From an uncultured Lachnospiraceae bacterium (lineage in GTDB: Bacteria > Bacillota > Clostridia > Lachnospirales > Lachnospiraceae): DNA of 38,864 nt. Both the position numbers and the translations under genes were made by a program. The stretch is taken from contig CAJTPM010000034.1 of the NCBI GenBank assembly GCA_910578085.1, forward strand, positions 1-38,864, written 5' to 3'. The notes beneath the pieces are model-generated. The model saw only the letters and a program-made list of their open reading frames with translations, was not told the DNA's origin and did not search any database. Shown here piece after piece: positions 1 through 7,047 of the stretch (its first letter is position 1; the number at the start of each line of letters is the position of its first letter).

Positions 1-209
1 CAATGCATCTGCTTCAGTCCGGAGTCAATCTTGTTTATATCAGAGATCTACTGGGACACTCTGATATTTCAACAACCGAAATCTACGCACGGGCAGACGA
101 AAAAATGAAGCGGAAAGCATTGATGGAAGCTTACAACAGTCCATCATCTGACGAACTGCCAGCGTGGAAAAAGGATAAAGACCTTCTTGATTGGTTGAAA
201 TCTTTGTAA
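1..209 (+). CDS. Tyrosine recombinase/integrase, C-terminal fragment (5' end outside window)
   Basis: Only the last ~68 residues of a phage-type (XerC/D-like) integrase are present. The reading frame is open to the window edge, and the first Met is internal because it sits in the usual His-Leu-Leu helix after the RH box. Visible motifs are LLGH (second catalytic His) and ISTTEIYARAD with the nucleophilic Tyr, residues 19 and 28 counted from that Met. Such enzymes cut and rejoin DNA through a 3'-phosphotyrosine. The gene ends about 14 bases before an inverted repeat, and then the parA gene starts abruptly, so it looks like the last gene of a separate inserted element rather than the ICE's own integrase. 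The layout would fit a recombinase-in-trio (RIT) type element, but only one gene is visible, so that label is inference. Confidence 0.85.
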   Translation, partial: MHLLQSGVNLVYIRDLLGHSDISTTEIYARADEKMKRKALMEAYNSPSSDELPAWKKDKDLLDWLKSL

Positions 210-222
210 GGGTTTACTCCTG

Positions 223-291
223 ATTATGCAAAGTTCAAAAGAGCCTATACCCTATAAAATCAGCAAAAGTGTAGGCTCAACTTTGCATAAT
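223..291. repeat. Inverted repeat downstream of integrase (possible element terminus)
   Basis: ATTATGCAAAGTT (223-235) is a perfect inverted match to AACTTTGCATAAT (279-291). Inside these arms GAGCCTATAC (241-250) pairs with GTGTAGGCTC (269-278) with one mismatch; the left side has five extra bases between the two blocks. It lies just after an integrase stop codon and just before the broken parA, as expected for a recombinase-binding end of a mobile element. It could also fold as an RNA hairpin, but no T-run follows. Confidence 0.55.
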
Positions 292-313
292 AACTTACTT
301 TTCATAACCCACT

Positions 314-333
314 TTATGTGAAGCTTCACATAA
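314..333. repeat. Perfect 20-bp palindrome at the parA break point
   Basis: TTATGTGAAGCTTCACATAA is its own reverse complement over all 20 bases. It ends two bases before the point where ParA homology begins in mid P-loop (GTC GGC AAG ACC at 335). It is therefore probably the outer end of the inserted element or a recombination core site. The position is clear; the function is inferred. Confidence 0.6.
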
Positions 334-361
334 TGTCGGCAAGACCACCACCACGAGCAAC

Positions 362-1081
362 TTGGGAATCGGCCTGGCAAAGCAGGGGAAGAAAGTCCTG
401 CTGATAGACGCAGACGCACAGGGGAGCCTTACTGCAAGCCTCGGCTTTACAGAGCCGGACAAACTGGAAGTGACCCTTGCGAACGCAATGGAGAAGGTCA
501 TCAATGATGAGGAAATAGAGCCGGGGTACGGTATCCTGAAGCATGACGAGGGCATTGACCTGATGCCGGGGAATATTGAGCTGTCCGGCCTGGAAGTGTC
601 ACTTGTGAACGTGATGAGCAGGGAAGTCATGATGCGCTCTTATGTGGAGATGGTAAAAGGCCAGTACGACTATATCCTGATCGACTGCATGCCTTCCCTC
701 GGCATGATAACCATAAATGCCTTTGCGTGTGCCGACAGCATACTTATTCCGGTTCAGGCGGCATACCTGCCTGTTAAGGGCTTGCAACAGCTTATCAAGA
801 CAATCGGCAAAGTAAAGCGGCAGATTAACCCGAAACTGGAAATAGAAGGGATTCTCCTTACAATGGTTGACAGCAGGACGAACTATGCAAGGGACATCAG
901 CGCCATGCTGAAAGAAGCCTATGGAAGCCGGGTAAGGATATTTGCCAACGCCATTCCCATTTCTGTCCGGGCGGCGGAAATCTCGGCGGAGGGCGTAAGC
1001 ATCTATGAGCATGACCCAAAAGGGAAAGTGGCTTCAGCCTACGATTCTCTGACAAAGGAGGTGCTTGCAGATGGGCAGTAA
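362..1081 (+). CDS. parA: ParA/Soj-family ATPase, 5'-truncated (probable pseudogene)
   Basis: This is a ParA-type partition ATPase, which with ParB and a centromere site would segregate or stabilise the circular form. ParA homology is visible from base 335, reading VGKTTTTSNLGIGLAKQGKK. The usual N-terminus and the K-G-G of the KGGVGKTT P-loop are missing and replaced by unrelated sequence, with an in-frame stop at 305-307. The only early in-frame start is TTG at 362, after the P-loop. The rest is intact: DADAQGSLT (switch region), a Walker B-like segment in YILIDCMPSLG and full ParA length downstream. Its 3' end overlaps parB. An insertion at 1-335 most likely removed the start. Without the signature Lys, ATPase function should be lost, although re-initiation could still make a truncated protein. 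Confidence 0.8.
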   Translation: MGIGLAKQGKKVLLIDADAQGSLTASLGFTEPDKLEVTLANAMEKVINDEEIEPGYGILKHDEGIDLMPGNIELSGLEVSLVNVMSREVMMRSYVEMVKGQYDYILIDCMPSLGMITINAFACADSILIPVQAAYLPVKGLQQLIKTIGKVKRQINPKLEIEGILLTMVDSRTNYARDISAMLKEAYGSRVRIFANAIPISVRAAEISAEGVSIYEHDPKGKVASAYDSLTKEVLADGQ

Positions 1082-1958
1082 CAAAAAGCCGGGGAGCGCA
1101 GCAAATATCACATTGGAAAAATTTGATGATTTATTTGGCGATAATGCCGCACAGGGAAACGGGGGCGAACAGATCACCCATGCGAAACTGGCGGATTTAC
1201 ATACCTTCAAAGGACACCCGTTCCGTGTCCTTGATGATGAAAAAATGGAAGAAACCACAGAGAGCATCAGTAAATATGGTGTGCTTGTGCCAGGCATTGC
1301 AAGGCCCAGGGAAGGGGGCGGCTATGAGATCATAGCCGGACACCGGAGGAAACGGGGTTCGGAACTGGCAGGGCTTGACACTATGCCCGTCATTGTACGG
1401 AATTATACGGATGATGAAGCGACAATTATCATGGTGGATTCCAATATCCAGCGTGAGGACATCCTGCCAAGCGAGAAGGCAAAGGCTTATGCCATGAAAT
1501 ATGAGGCAATGAAGCATCAGGGAAGCAAAGGCGGCAGCACCCTTGACGAAGTGGGGGAAGCTGCCGGGGAGAGCGGAAAGACGGTGCAGAGGTATGTGTG
1601 GCTCTCACGGCTGTCTGACGGGCTTCTGGGCATGGTGGACGCAAGGAAGATAGGAATATCGCAGGGAGTGGATATTTCCTTTCTGTCAGAGGAACAGCAG
1701 CAGTATGTGGAGGTCATTCTTCAGGAAACGGGAGCAGCGGTTTCCAACGCACAGGCGGCAAAGCTGAAAGAGTATGGAAAAAGCGGCGAGCTTACGCTTG
1801 CGATGGTGCGGCTGATACTGACGGAAGAAAAAACCAAAGAGAGAAAGGTAACAATCAAGGGCGATAAGATCAGCCAGTATTTTTCAGAGGACTATTCCAC
1901 TGATGACATAGAGGGCATCATTATCCAGCTTTTGGAGGAATGGCGGAAGAAACAGTGA
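1071..1958 (+). CDS. parB: ParB/RepB-type DNA-binding partition protein
   Basis: This 295-residue ParB-family protein would bind centromere-like sites and work with ParA. The N-terminal ParB/Srx-like domain carries the IAGHRRKRGSELAG box (roughly residues 85-98), followed by a central HTH/KorB-like helical region (EAAGESGKTVQRYVWLSRL) and a hydrophilic C-terminus. I chose ATG 1071 because AAAGGAGGT (1054-1062) lies 8 bases upstream; an in-frame TTG at 1065 is less likely. The start overlaps the end of parA, indicating translational coupling. With parA broken, ParB may act alone or depend on a host ParA. It is a candidate reader of the 23-bp palindromes scattered through the element, but that is speculation. 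Confidence 0.9.
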   Translation: MGSNKKPGSAANITLEKFDDLFGDNAAQGNGGEQITHAKLADLHTFKGHPFRVLDDEKMEETTESISKYGVLVPGIARPREGGGYEIIAGHRRKRGSELAGLDTMPVIVRNYTDDEATIIMVDSNIQREDILPSEKAKAYAMKYEAMKHQGSKGGSTLDEVGEAAGESGKTVQRYVWLSRLSDGLLGMVDARKIGISQGVDISFLSEEQQQYVEVILQETGAAVSNAQAAKLKEYGKSGELTLAMVRLILTEEKTKERKVTIKGDKISQYFSEDYSTDDIEGIIIQLLEEWRKKQ

Positions 1959-1972
1959 AGGGGGGCGGTAAC

Positions 1973-3043
1973 ATGGGCGAGCCATTAAAATTTGATTATT
2001 ATTATGGCATTGAAGCAGAACAGTTTTCTTTTTACCGTGTTCCCCGCCTTTTGATAAAGGACGAGCGTTTCAAGGGGCTTAGCAGCGATGCTAAGCTCCT
2101 GTATGGGCTGATGCTTGACAGAATGGCATTATCTATGAAAAATGGGTGGCTGGATGATGAAAACCGGGCATATATCATATACACGATAGAGAACATCCGG
2201 GAAGATTTAGGGTGCAGCAAGGAAAAGGCAGTAAAGGTTCTTGCGGAACTGGATTCAGCCAAAGGAATAGGGCTTGTGGAGAAGATACGCCGGGGGCTTG
2301 GCAAGCCGGACATTATCTATGTGAAGAACTTTGTCATATCAGACGGAGACAAAAAAGAGCCTTCTAATATTGATGTTTCCACAGAAGTCGGAAAAACCGA
2401 CTTCAAGAGGTCGGAAAAGCCGACTTCAAGAAGTCAGGAAAACCGACTTCAAGAGGTCGGAAAAACCGACTTCAGCAGGTCGGAAAAGCTGACTTCAAGA
2501 GGTCGGGAAAACCAACTTCAAGAAGTCGGGGAATCAGACCCTAATTATACTGACTATAATTATACCGATATGAGTTATAACAATCCTATCAGTCAATCAG
2601 GTGGCGGTGTGGATAACGTGCCTGCACACGAAAAAGACGATGTGATTGATGTGATGGATGAAACAGGCGCATACATGAAATTGATCCGTGATAATATCGA
2701 ATATGAGCATCACATGAGGTACGGCAGGACTGGCGATAAGGAGATGTATGAGGAAATTTACGAAACAATATGTGACGTGGTGTGTGTGAAGCGGAAAACA
2801 ATCCGTATCAACGGCGAGGAATACCCTTATGAGCTGGTGAAATCCCGCTTTCTCAAATTGAGCAGCGGACATGTGGAGTATGTCATGGGGTGCATGAAAG
2901 ATACCGTTACAAAGATTACAAACATTCGGTCATACCTGATCACTGCCCTTTATAATGCGCCCTCAACCATGAACCACTATTACCAACAGGAGGTACAGCA
3001 TGATATGTATGGCGGAGGATGGGCGGAAAAAGGAATCACATAG
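1973..3043 (+). CDS. repA: Replication initiator protein A (RepA_N family)
   Basis: This 356-residue protein starts to replicate the excised circular form by binding its origin. The N-terminal RepA_N domain is clear (FDYYYGIEAEQFSFYRVPRL, then SSDAKLLYGLMLDRM), residues ~1-125. A linker of about 55 residues is encoded by 23-bp DNA repeats, and the C-terminal ~120 residues form the DUF6017-like domain common in ICE RepA proteins. I chose ATG 1973 because of the GAAGGGGGG ribosome binding site at 1957-1965; ATG 1940 overlaps parB with no good site. RepA_N plasmids such as pAD1 keep the origin inside the rep gene, and the repeat-coded linker here fits that. Confidence 0.9.
   Translation: MGEPLKFDYYYGIEAEQFSFYRVPRLLIKDERFKGLSSDAKLLYGLMLDRMALSMKNGWLDDENRAYIIYTIENIREDLGCSKEKAVKVLAELDSAKGIGLVEKIRRGLGKPDIIYVKNFVISDGDKKEPSNIDVSTEVGKTDFKRSEKPTSRSQENRLQEVGKTDFSRSEKLTSRGRENQLQEVGESDPNYTDYNYTDMSYNNPISQSGGGVDNVPAHEKDDVIDVMDETGAYMKLIRDNIEYEHHMRYGRTGDKEMYEEIYETICDVVCVKRKTIRINGEEYPYELVKSRFLKLSSGHVEYVMGCMKDTVTKITNIRSYLITALYNAPSTMNHYYQQEVQHDMYGGGWAEKGIT
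2384..2544. repeat. Seven tandem 23-bp iteron-like repeats inside repA (candidate origin)
   Basis: Units begin at 2384, 2407, 2430, 2453, 2476, 2499 and 2522, exactly 23 bases apart. The best unit is an inverted repeat: GAAGTCGG, AAAAA, CCGACTTC, then AA. The last unit is decayed. Because 23 is not a multiple of three, the three frames alternate and the protein has a 23-residue super-repeat (EVGKTDF..., RSEKPTSR..., ENRLQ). Spacing near two helical turns and the location in a RepA_N gene suggest RepA binding sites, i.e. the replication origin. Confidence 0.85.
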
Positions 3044-3047
3044 CCAG

Positions 3048-3070
3048 CTTCTGGACACAATGTCCAGAGG
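3048..3070 (+). repeat. 23-bp palindrome, copy 1 (intergenic)
   Basis: Arms CTTCTGGACA and TGTCCAGAGG surround spacer CAA. It starts 4 bases after the repA stop. Read on in the repA frame past the stop, it would give A-SGHNVQ-R, the same peptide as the in-gene copies. The one arm change makes a G.U pair in RNA. Confidence 0.85.
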
Positions 3071-3190
3071 TGGAAAATGTTTCGGTGAGGATGTTGCGGA
3101 GCAGGAAAAGGCGGGGCGAATGGAGAAAAAGGCATGACAGAGGGAATGAGAACATAAAAGCCTGCCATAGAGTGGCGGGTGGCACTTTCA

Positions 3191-3240
3191 AGCCTTGTTG
3201 GAAGTGTGATTATCTTTTCAATCACACTTCCGGCAAGGTT
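3191..3240 (+). other. Long imperfect hairpin (possible oriT or regulatory structure)
   Basis: Bases 3193-3211 pair with 3220-3238 over 19 positions with only two G.U wobbles; the core GGAAGTGTGATT / AATCACACTTCC is perfect. The loop is ATCTTTTC. A short CAGGGGT / ACCCCTG hairpin (3243-3249 with 3263-3269) follows. No T-run follows either hairpin, so neither is a simple terminator. Confidence 0.6.
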
Positions 3241-3301
3241 TCCAGGGGTACGGGGGTGGAAGACCCCTGTGTTAAAAAAGTATAGCAGGAGAACAGCGTG
3301 A

Positions 3302-3342
3302 GGGCAGTTATAAGTCAGTAGAGATTTGTAGCTGCCCTTTTT
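3302..3342 (+). terminator. Probable intrinsic terminator
   Basis: GGGCAGTTA (3302-3310) pairs with TAGCTGCCC (3329-3337) with one wobble, and TTTTT follows (3338-3342). The 18-base loop is long, so it may be partial or may act as an attenuator before the gene at 3386. Confidence 0.5.
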
Positions 3343-3385
3343 ATTGTTTCCAGTCAGCACAACGGGAAACGGAAAGGAGATTGCT

Positions 3386-4048
3386 ATGGAATCGCTGCGT
3401 GATGTCAGGAGGGTAATGGAGCGTGAAGCCAAAAAAGGGAGCTGCCCGCTCATGTTTGAAAGGATCGAGTTTGGAGAAAAGCCTTTCCAGTTTATTTTGT
3501 CAGAGGAAAAACTGGATGAGGTTCTCGCCTATTTGTTAAGGCTGAAATCTTTCCGGCAGTATGCGGAAAAGACGGTCATCAACAACGTGTATATGGATTT
3601 GGATATGTTCTGCAAGAAGCCGCAGTTTAAGCGTACCCATTCTATTATGGAGCGTGAGGGGATTTACGCAAGGGTGCAGAGGTATAAGAAAAAGCTGAAC
3701 CTGGACTATGGGAATGGGATTTGTCTTGAAACAGTGCGGTGTATCTTTACGCTGCCGGAAGGGGAGGCGGAAAAATACAGAATGACCCATGAGGGGCAGG
3801 ACACCTATGCTTTCATCATGTCAAACAAATATATCCTCGGACTGTTTACCCACTGTGAGGCGGCAAGGAAGTCGGTTATTCCGGGCGGGGTGGAATACGG
3901 ACACCTTGCGGAGCAGGAGCAGAAGATTGTGCTGCTTGAAGGAGTAGGGGATGTGCTTTTTCAGGCATTATTACTTGATGATGTGGAGTATGGGGGAAAT
4001 CAGTTGTGTGCCAATCTCCACACAATCTATTGCTTAAATGAAAAATAA
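3386..4048 (+). CDS. Conserved-looking ICE protein of unknown function
   Basis: A 220-residue soluble protein that I do not recognise. I chose ATG 3386 because GGAAAGGAG (3371-3379) sits 6 bases upstream; a longer in-frame version from 3344 has no ribosome site. It has no signal peptide or clear membrane helix. Charged helical stretches alternate with hydrophobic strands (QFILSEEKLDEVLAYLLRL, YAFIMSNKYILGLFTH). It lies between the replication module and PcfB, a place where Tn1549-type elements carry accessory transfer or regulation genes. Palindrome copy 2 begins 3 bases after its stop. Coding potential is good (strong start site, length, codon use like its neighbours); function is unknown. 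Confidence 0.8.
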   Translation: MESLRDVRRVMEREAKKGSCPLMFERIEFGEKPFQFILSEEKLDEVLAYLLRLKSFRQYAEKTVINNVYMDLDMFCKKPQFKRTHSIMEREGIYARVQRYKKKLNLDYGNGICLETVRCIFTLPEGEAEKYRMTHEGQDTYAFIMSNKYILGLFTHCEAARKSVIPGGVEYGHLAEQEQKIVLLEGVGDVLFQALLLDDVEYGGNQLCANLHTIYCLNEK

Positions 4049-4051
4049 CAA

Positions 4052-4074
4052 CTTCTGGACATGATGTCCAGAGG
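4052..4074 (+). repeat. 23-bp palindrome, copy 2 (intergenic)
   Basis: Arms CTTCTGGACA / TGTCCAGAGG with spacer TGA, starting 3 bases after the stop of the gene at 3386-4048. This copy is not in that gene's frame. The arm change is G.U compatible. Confidence 0.85.
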
Positions 4075-4090
4075 TGGAAGGAGAAACAGA

Positions 4091-4147
4091 ATGTATTTTA
4101 CAGTGAAAATCATTTATGACATTATCTGCCGGGGGATTCCACCTTAG
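4091..4147 (+). CDS. Possible 18-residue leader peptide before pcfB
   Basis: ATG at 4091 opens a short frame (MYFTVKIIYDIICRGIPP) closed by TAG at 4145-4147, preceded by GGAAGGAG at 4076-4083. It ends 38 bases before pcfB and could couple translation or act as a leader. The evidence is only a plausible ribosome site and a hydrophobic peptide; it may be chance. Confidence 0.3.
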   Translation: MYFTVKIIYDIICRGIPP

Positions 4148-4185
4148 TGCGTAGGATGTCGCAGGAATTAACAAGGAGGTGCTTC

Positions 4186-4662
4186 ATGCAGGAGGAAGTA
4201 ACACAAAAAACAATCGCCCTTGTAATCAAGACCGTTAAATTAGACGCCAACGTGCTGAAAGCCGCAATGAAGATGTATTTGAACCACCGAAAGCAGAAAG
4301 CACAGAAAACGCATGGAAAAACTTCTGTGAAAAAGCTCGTTGGCGAGGGAAACGGGGCATCGTCCATTGAGGTCACTGACGGCAACATCAAATCTTTTGA
4401 GCGTGTAGCGAAAAAGTACAATGTTGATTTTGCCATAAAGAAAGACAAGACGTGTGAGCCGCCGAAATATCTGGTCTTTTTCAAGGGCAGGGATGCCGAC
4501 GCAGTATCGCAGGCATTCAAGGAATTTGTTTATGGTAACGAGAAGAAGAAAGGAAAAGTTTCCGTAAGGGAGAAATTAAAGCATTTGAAGGACGCAGTAT
4601 CGCAGGACAAGAACCGGGAACGGAGCCGGGAGAAAAACAAGGACAGGGGGCAGAGCCTATGA
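4186..4662 (+). CDS. pcfB: PcfB family protein (DUF3801)
   Basis: A 158-residue conjugation accessory protein of the type encoded directly before the VirD4/PcfC coupling protein in Gram-positive elements; its exact role is not established. The N-terminal two thirds match the family pattern (helical start, then SSIEVTDGNIKSFERVAKKYNVDFAIKKD and KYLVFFKGRDADAVSQAF). The tail is very basic. From residue 124 it carries KVSVREKLKHLK, exactly 35 residues from the end, a motif shared with three other proteins of this element. I chose ATG 4186 because AAGGAGGT (4173-4180) lies 5 bases upstream; a GTG at 4147 lacks a site. The stop overlaps the virD4 ATG (ATGA), so the two are translationally coupled. 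Confidence 0.88.
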   Translation: MQEEVTQKTIALVIKTVKLDANVLKAAMKMYLNHRKQKAQKTHGKTSVKKLVGEGNGASSIEVTDGNIKSFERVAKKYNVDFAIKKDKTCEPPKYLVFFKGRDADAVSQAFKEFVYGNEKKKGKVSVREKLKHLKDAVSQDKNRERSREKNKDRGQSL

Positions 4663-6524
4663 GTAATATCGTAAACGGCATAGCCAAAGACTTAAAAGCC
4701 ATTCCGAAGAACCTCAAGGCAAAGACCGGGAATCTGGATAAAAAGAAACTTGTCCTGATGAACCTGCCCTATATGCTTGCCGGGTATTTCTGTGACAAGA
4801 TAGCGTGGCTGTGGCGGGTATCGCCAGGGCAGGACGCTTCCGCAAAGATGATGGCGGTCATGGCGGGGATGGAGGATTTATTTTCCAACCCGTTACCAAG
4901 TTTTTACCCGAAAGACCTGCTGATCGGAGTGTGCTGCGGAGTGGCGCTGCGGCTTGCAGTGTATTTCAAGGCGAAAAATGCCAAGAAGTTCCGGCAGGGC
5001 GTAGAGTACGGTTCGGCACGTTGGGGAAATGCGAAGGACATCGAGCCATATATGGATTCGGAGTTTGAGAACAATATCCTCTTGACGCAAACGGAGCGGC
5101 TGATGATGTCAGGCAGACCAAAACAGCCGAAGTACGCAAGGAATAAAAATATCCTTGTGATTGGCGGTTCTGGTTCGGGCAAGACGAGGTTTTTCGTAAA
5201 ACCGAACCTGATGCAGATGCACAGCTCATTCGTGGTTACAGATCCGAAAGGCACTGTGTTAGTCGAATGTGGAAAGATGCTGAAAAAGGGCAAATATAAG
5301 ATAAAAGTCCTTAATACCATAAACTTTGCGAAGTCCATGCACTACAATCCTTTCGCCTATCTACGGAGCGAAAAGGACATTTTGAAACTCGTAAACACGA
5401 TCATTGTCAATACCAAAGGGGAGGGGCAGCAATCCGGGGAAGATTTCTGGGTGAAAGCCGAAAAACTGTATTACACAGCGCTTATCGCCTATATCTGGTA
5501 CGAAGCCCCGGAGGAAGAACAGAATTTCGCCATGCTGATTGATATGATTGACGCAAGCGAAGCAAGGGAAGATGACGAGAATTTTAAGAACGCCGTTGAC
5601 CTTCTGTTTGACGAACTGGCGGAGAAAGACCCGAACCACTTTGCAGTACGGCAGTATGCCAAGTATAAATTAGCGGCGGGCAAAACGGCGAAGTCGATTT
5701 TAATTAGCTGCGGCGCAAGGTTAGCGCCATTCGACATAAAAGAGCTGCGTGACCTGATGGAGTATGACGATCTGGAGCTTGATACGCTTGGAGAGCAGAA
5801 AACAGCGTTGTTCGTCATTATTTCAGATACGGATGCCACTTTTAACTTTGTTGTGTCAATTATGTATTCACAGCTCTTTAACCTGCTCTGCGACAAGGCG
5901 GATGATGTTTATAACGGGAGGCTCCCGGTTCATGTCAGGATGTTACTTGATGAGTTTGCGAACATCGGGCAGATTCCGCAGTTTGAAAAGCTGATCGCCA
6001 CAATCCGAAGCAGGGAAATATCAGCATCTATTATTTTGCAGTCTAAATCTCAGCTAAAGGCAATCTATAAGGATAACGCTGACACAATCGAAGGGAATTG
6101 TGACACCACTCTATTCCTCGGCGGCAAGGAGAAAACCACTCTGAAAGACCTGGAGGACGTTTTAGGGAAGGAAACCATTGACCTTTACAATACCTCGGAC
6201 ACAAGGGGGACGTCGCAGTCCTACGGTCTGAATTACCAAAAGACCGGGAAGGCGCTTATGAGCCAGGATGAGATTGCGGTCATGGACGGCGGGAAATGTA
6301 TCATGCAGCTTAGAGGTGTCAGACCATTCTTCTCGGATAAATTCGATATAACGAAGCATGGCAGGTACAAGGAGCTGTCCGATTATGACCAGAAAAACGC
6401 CTTTGACATTGAGGACTATGTGAAGCATCTGCACCACATGAAAGTCACTCCGAATACAGAGGTGGACGAAGCCTTTGACTGTGGGGAAGTCAGTGGGCAG
6501 GAAAGTGAATCCCCGGACAACTGA
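4659..6524 (+). CDS. virD4: VirD4/PcfC-type conjugative coupling protein (T4CP ATPase)
   Basis: A 621-residue membrane ATPase that recruits the relaxosome and other substrates to the type IV secretion channel. Two N-terminal membrane segments are visible at about residues 31-52 and 85-105. The Walker A motif GGSGSGKT lies at about 169-176, the Walker B motif MLLDEFANIG at about 428-437, and the TraG/VirD4 sequence SREISASIILQSKSQLK follows. The length is usual for the CD1115-like family. It overlaps pcfB by 4 bases. The C-terminal ~40 residues are acidic. Palindrome copy 3 follows 7 bases after the stop. It is the likely receptor for any C-terminal secretion signal carried by other proteins of the element. 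Confidence 0.96.
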   Translation: MSNIVNGIAKDLKAIPKNLKAKTGNLDKKKLVLMNLPYMLAGYFCDKIAWLWRVSPGQDASAKMMAVMAGMEDLFSNPLPSFYPKDLLIGVCCGVALRLAVYFKAKNAKKFRQGVEYGSARWGNAKDIEPYMDSEFENNILLTQTERLMMSGRPKQPKYARNKNILVIGGSGSGKTRFFVKPNLMQMHSSFVVTDPKGTVLVECGKMLKKGKYKIKVLNTINFAKSMHYNPFAYLRSEKDILKLVNTIIVNTKGEGQQSGEDFWVKAEKLYYTALIAYIWYEAPEEEQNFAMLIDMIDASEAREDDENFKNAVDLLFDELAEKDPNHFAVRQYAKYKLAAGKTAKSILISCGARLAPFDIKELRDLMEYDDLELDTLGEQKTALFVIISDTDATFNFVVSIMYSQLFNLLCDKADDVYNGRLPVHVRMLLDEFANIGQIPQFEKLIATIRSREISASIILQSKSQLKAIYKDNADTIEGNCDTTLFLGGKEKTTLKDLEDVLGKETIDLYNTSDTRGTSQSYGLNYQKTGKALMSQDEIAVMDGGKCIMQLRGVRPFFSDKFDITKHGRYKELSDYDQKNAFDIEDYVKHLHHMKVTPNTEVDEAFDCGEVSGQESESPDN

Positions 6525-6828
6525 ATAGTGGCTTCTGGACATGATGTCCAGAAGTGCGGAAAAGACAACTGAATATGGAACTGTAAACCAGCCACCGATT
6601 TCCGTGTAAAAGGCCGGAAGTCAGGAAACGGAGTTTTGATTGTATTTGGGAAAGCACAAAAAAGACACCCGGCACAGCCTATCGCCAAACAGAATGTACC
6701 GGATGCCCGCAAGGGTTCTCCCAAAGGATTTCCCTGCCCCTATTTTACCACAAAGGGCGGGGAATTTACATATCAAAGCTCTTTCTTTATCAAAAAATCA
6801 AATTTAAGGAAAGAAAGAGGTAGAAATT
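6525..6828. other. 304-bp intergenic region between virD4 and the Maff2 gene
   Basis: It holds palindrome copy 3 and a hairpin TTCCCTGCCC (6730-6739) / GGGCGGGGAA (6755-6764) with one wobble and no T-run. A frame at 6636-6923 overlaps the start of the next gene and has no ribosome site, so I reject it. I see no clear promoter. The region may be an mRNA processing or spacing point between coupling-protein and channel genes. Confidence 0.5.
6532..6554 (+). repeat. 23-bp palindrome, copy 3 (intergenic)
   Basis: Perfect 10-bp arms CTTCTGGACA / TGTCCAGAAG with spacer TGA, 7 bases after the virD4 stop. Reading on in the virD4 frame past the stop gives A-SGHDVQ-K, matching the in-gene copies. Confidence 0.88.
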
Positions 6829-7044
6829 ATGAGTTTTTTCACAACAGCAGTTACAGGTTTAAAGACAGTCGTTACAGCAATCGGCGCAGGCGTGGCAGTA
6901 TGGGGCGTTATCAATCTGCTTGAGGGATATGGAAATGATAATCCGGGTGCAAAATCACAGGGCATTAAACAGCTTATGGCAGGCGGAGGCATTGTAATCG
7001 TGGCGCAGACGGTGATTCCACAGCTTACAACACTGTTCTCATAA
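6829..7044 (+). CDS. Maff2 family small membrane protein
   Basis: A 71-residue hydrophobic protein with two predicted membrane stretches (TGLKTVVTAIGAGVAVWGVINLL and QLMAGGGIVIVAQTVIPQL) separated by a short polar loop (EGYGNDNPGAKSQG). Its size and topology resemble the Maff2 family and, more loosely, VirB2/TrbC-type pilin subunits. AGAGGT lies 7 bases before ATG 6829. It comes directly before the VirB6-like gene, three bases apart, so the two are probably co-translated as parts of the channel. The pilin-like role is inference from position and topology. Confidence 0.85.
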   Translation: MSFFTTAVTGLKTVVTAIGAGVAVWGVINLLEGYGNDNPGAKSQGIKQLMAGGGIVIVAQTVIPQLTTLFS

Positions 7045-7047
7045 TTC

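Larger units (their letters stand above)
3044..3385. other. 342-bp structured non-coding region after repA
   Basis: No convincing gene lies here. It holds palindrome copy 1 (3048), a long near-perfect hairpin (3191-3240), a second hairpin (3243-3269) and a probable terminator (3302-3342). An ORF at 3019-3285 overlaps repA and runs through the hairpins, so I do not accept it. Stacked hairpins beside rep/par genes could be an origin of transfer, a single-strand replication signal or a regulatory leader. Nothing in the sequence decides between these. Confidence 0.6.

Noticed and set aside
2384..2544. CRISPR array (regular repeats)
   Set aside because: Units are contiguous 23-bp repeats without unique spacers and are translated as part of RepA; iterons fit better.
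3191..3269. rRNA, tRNA or known riboswitch
   Set aside because: No cloverleaf, no recognisable riboswitch core; only simple hairpins.
3019..3285. 88-codon + strand frame after repA
   Set aside because: Overlaps repA and runs through palindrome copy 1 and two hairpins; no ribosome site and arginine/lysine-rich random-looking product.
6636..6923. 95-codon + strand frame before the Maff2 gene
   Set aside because: No ribosome site, overlaps the start of the Maff2 gene in another frame, product low in hydrophobic structure.
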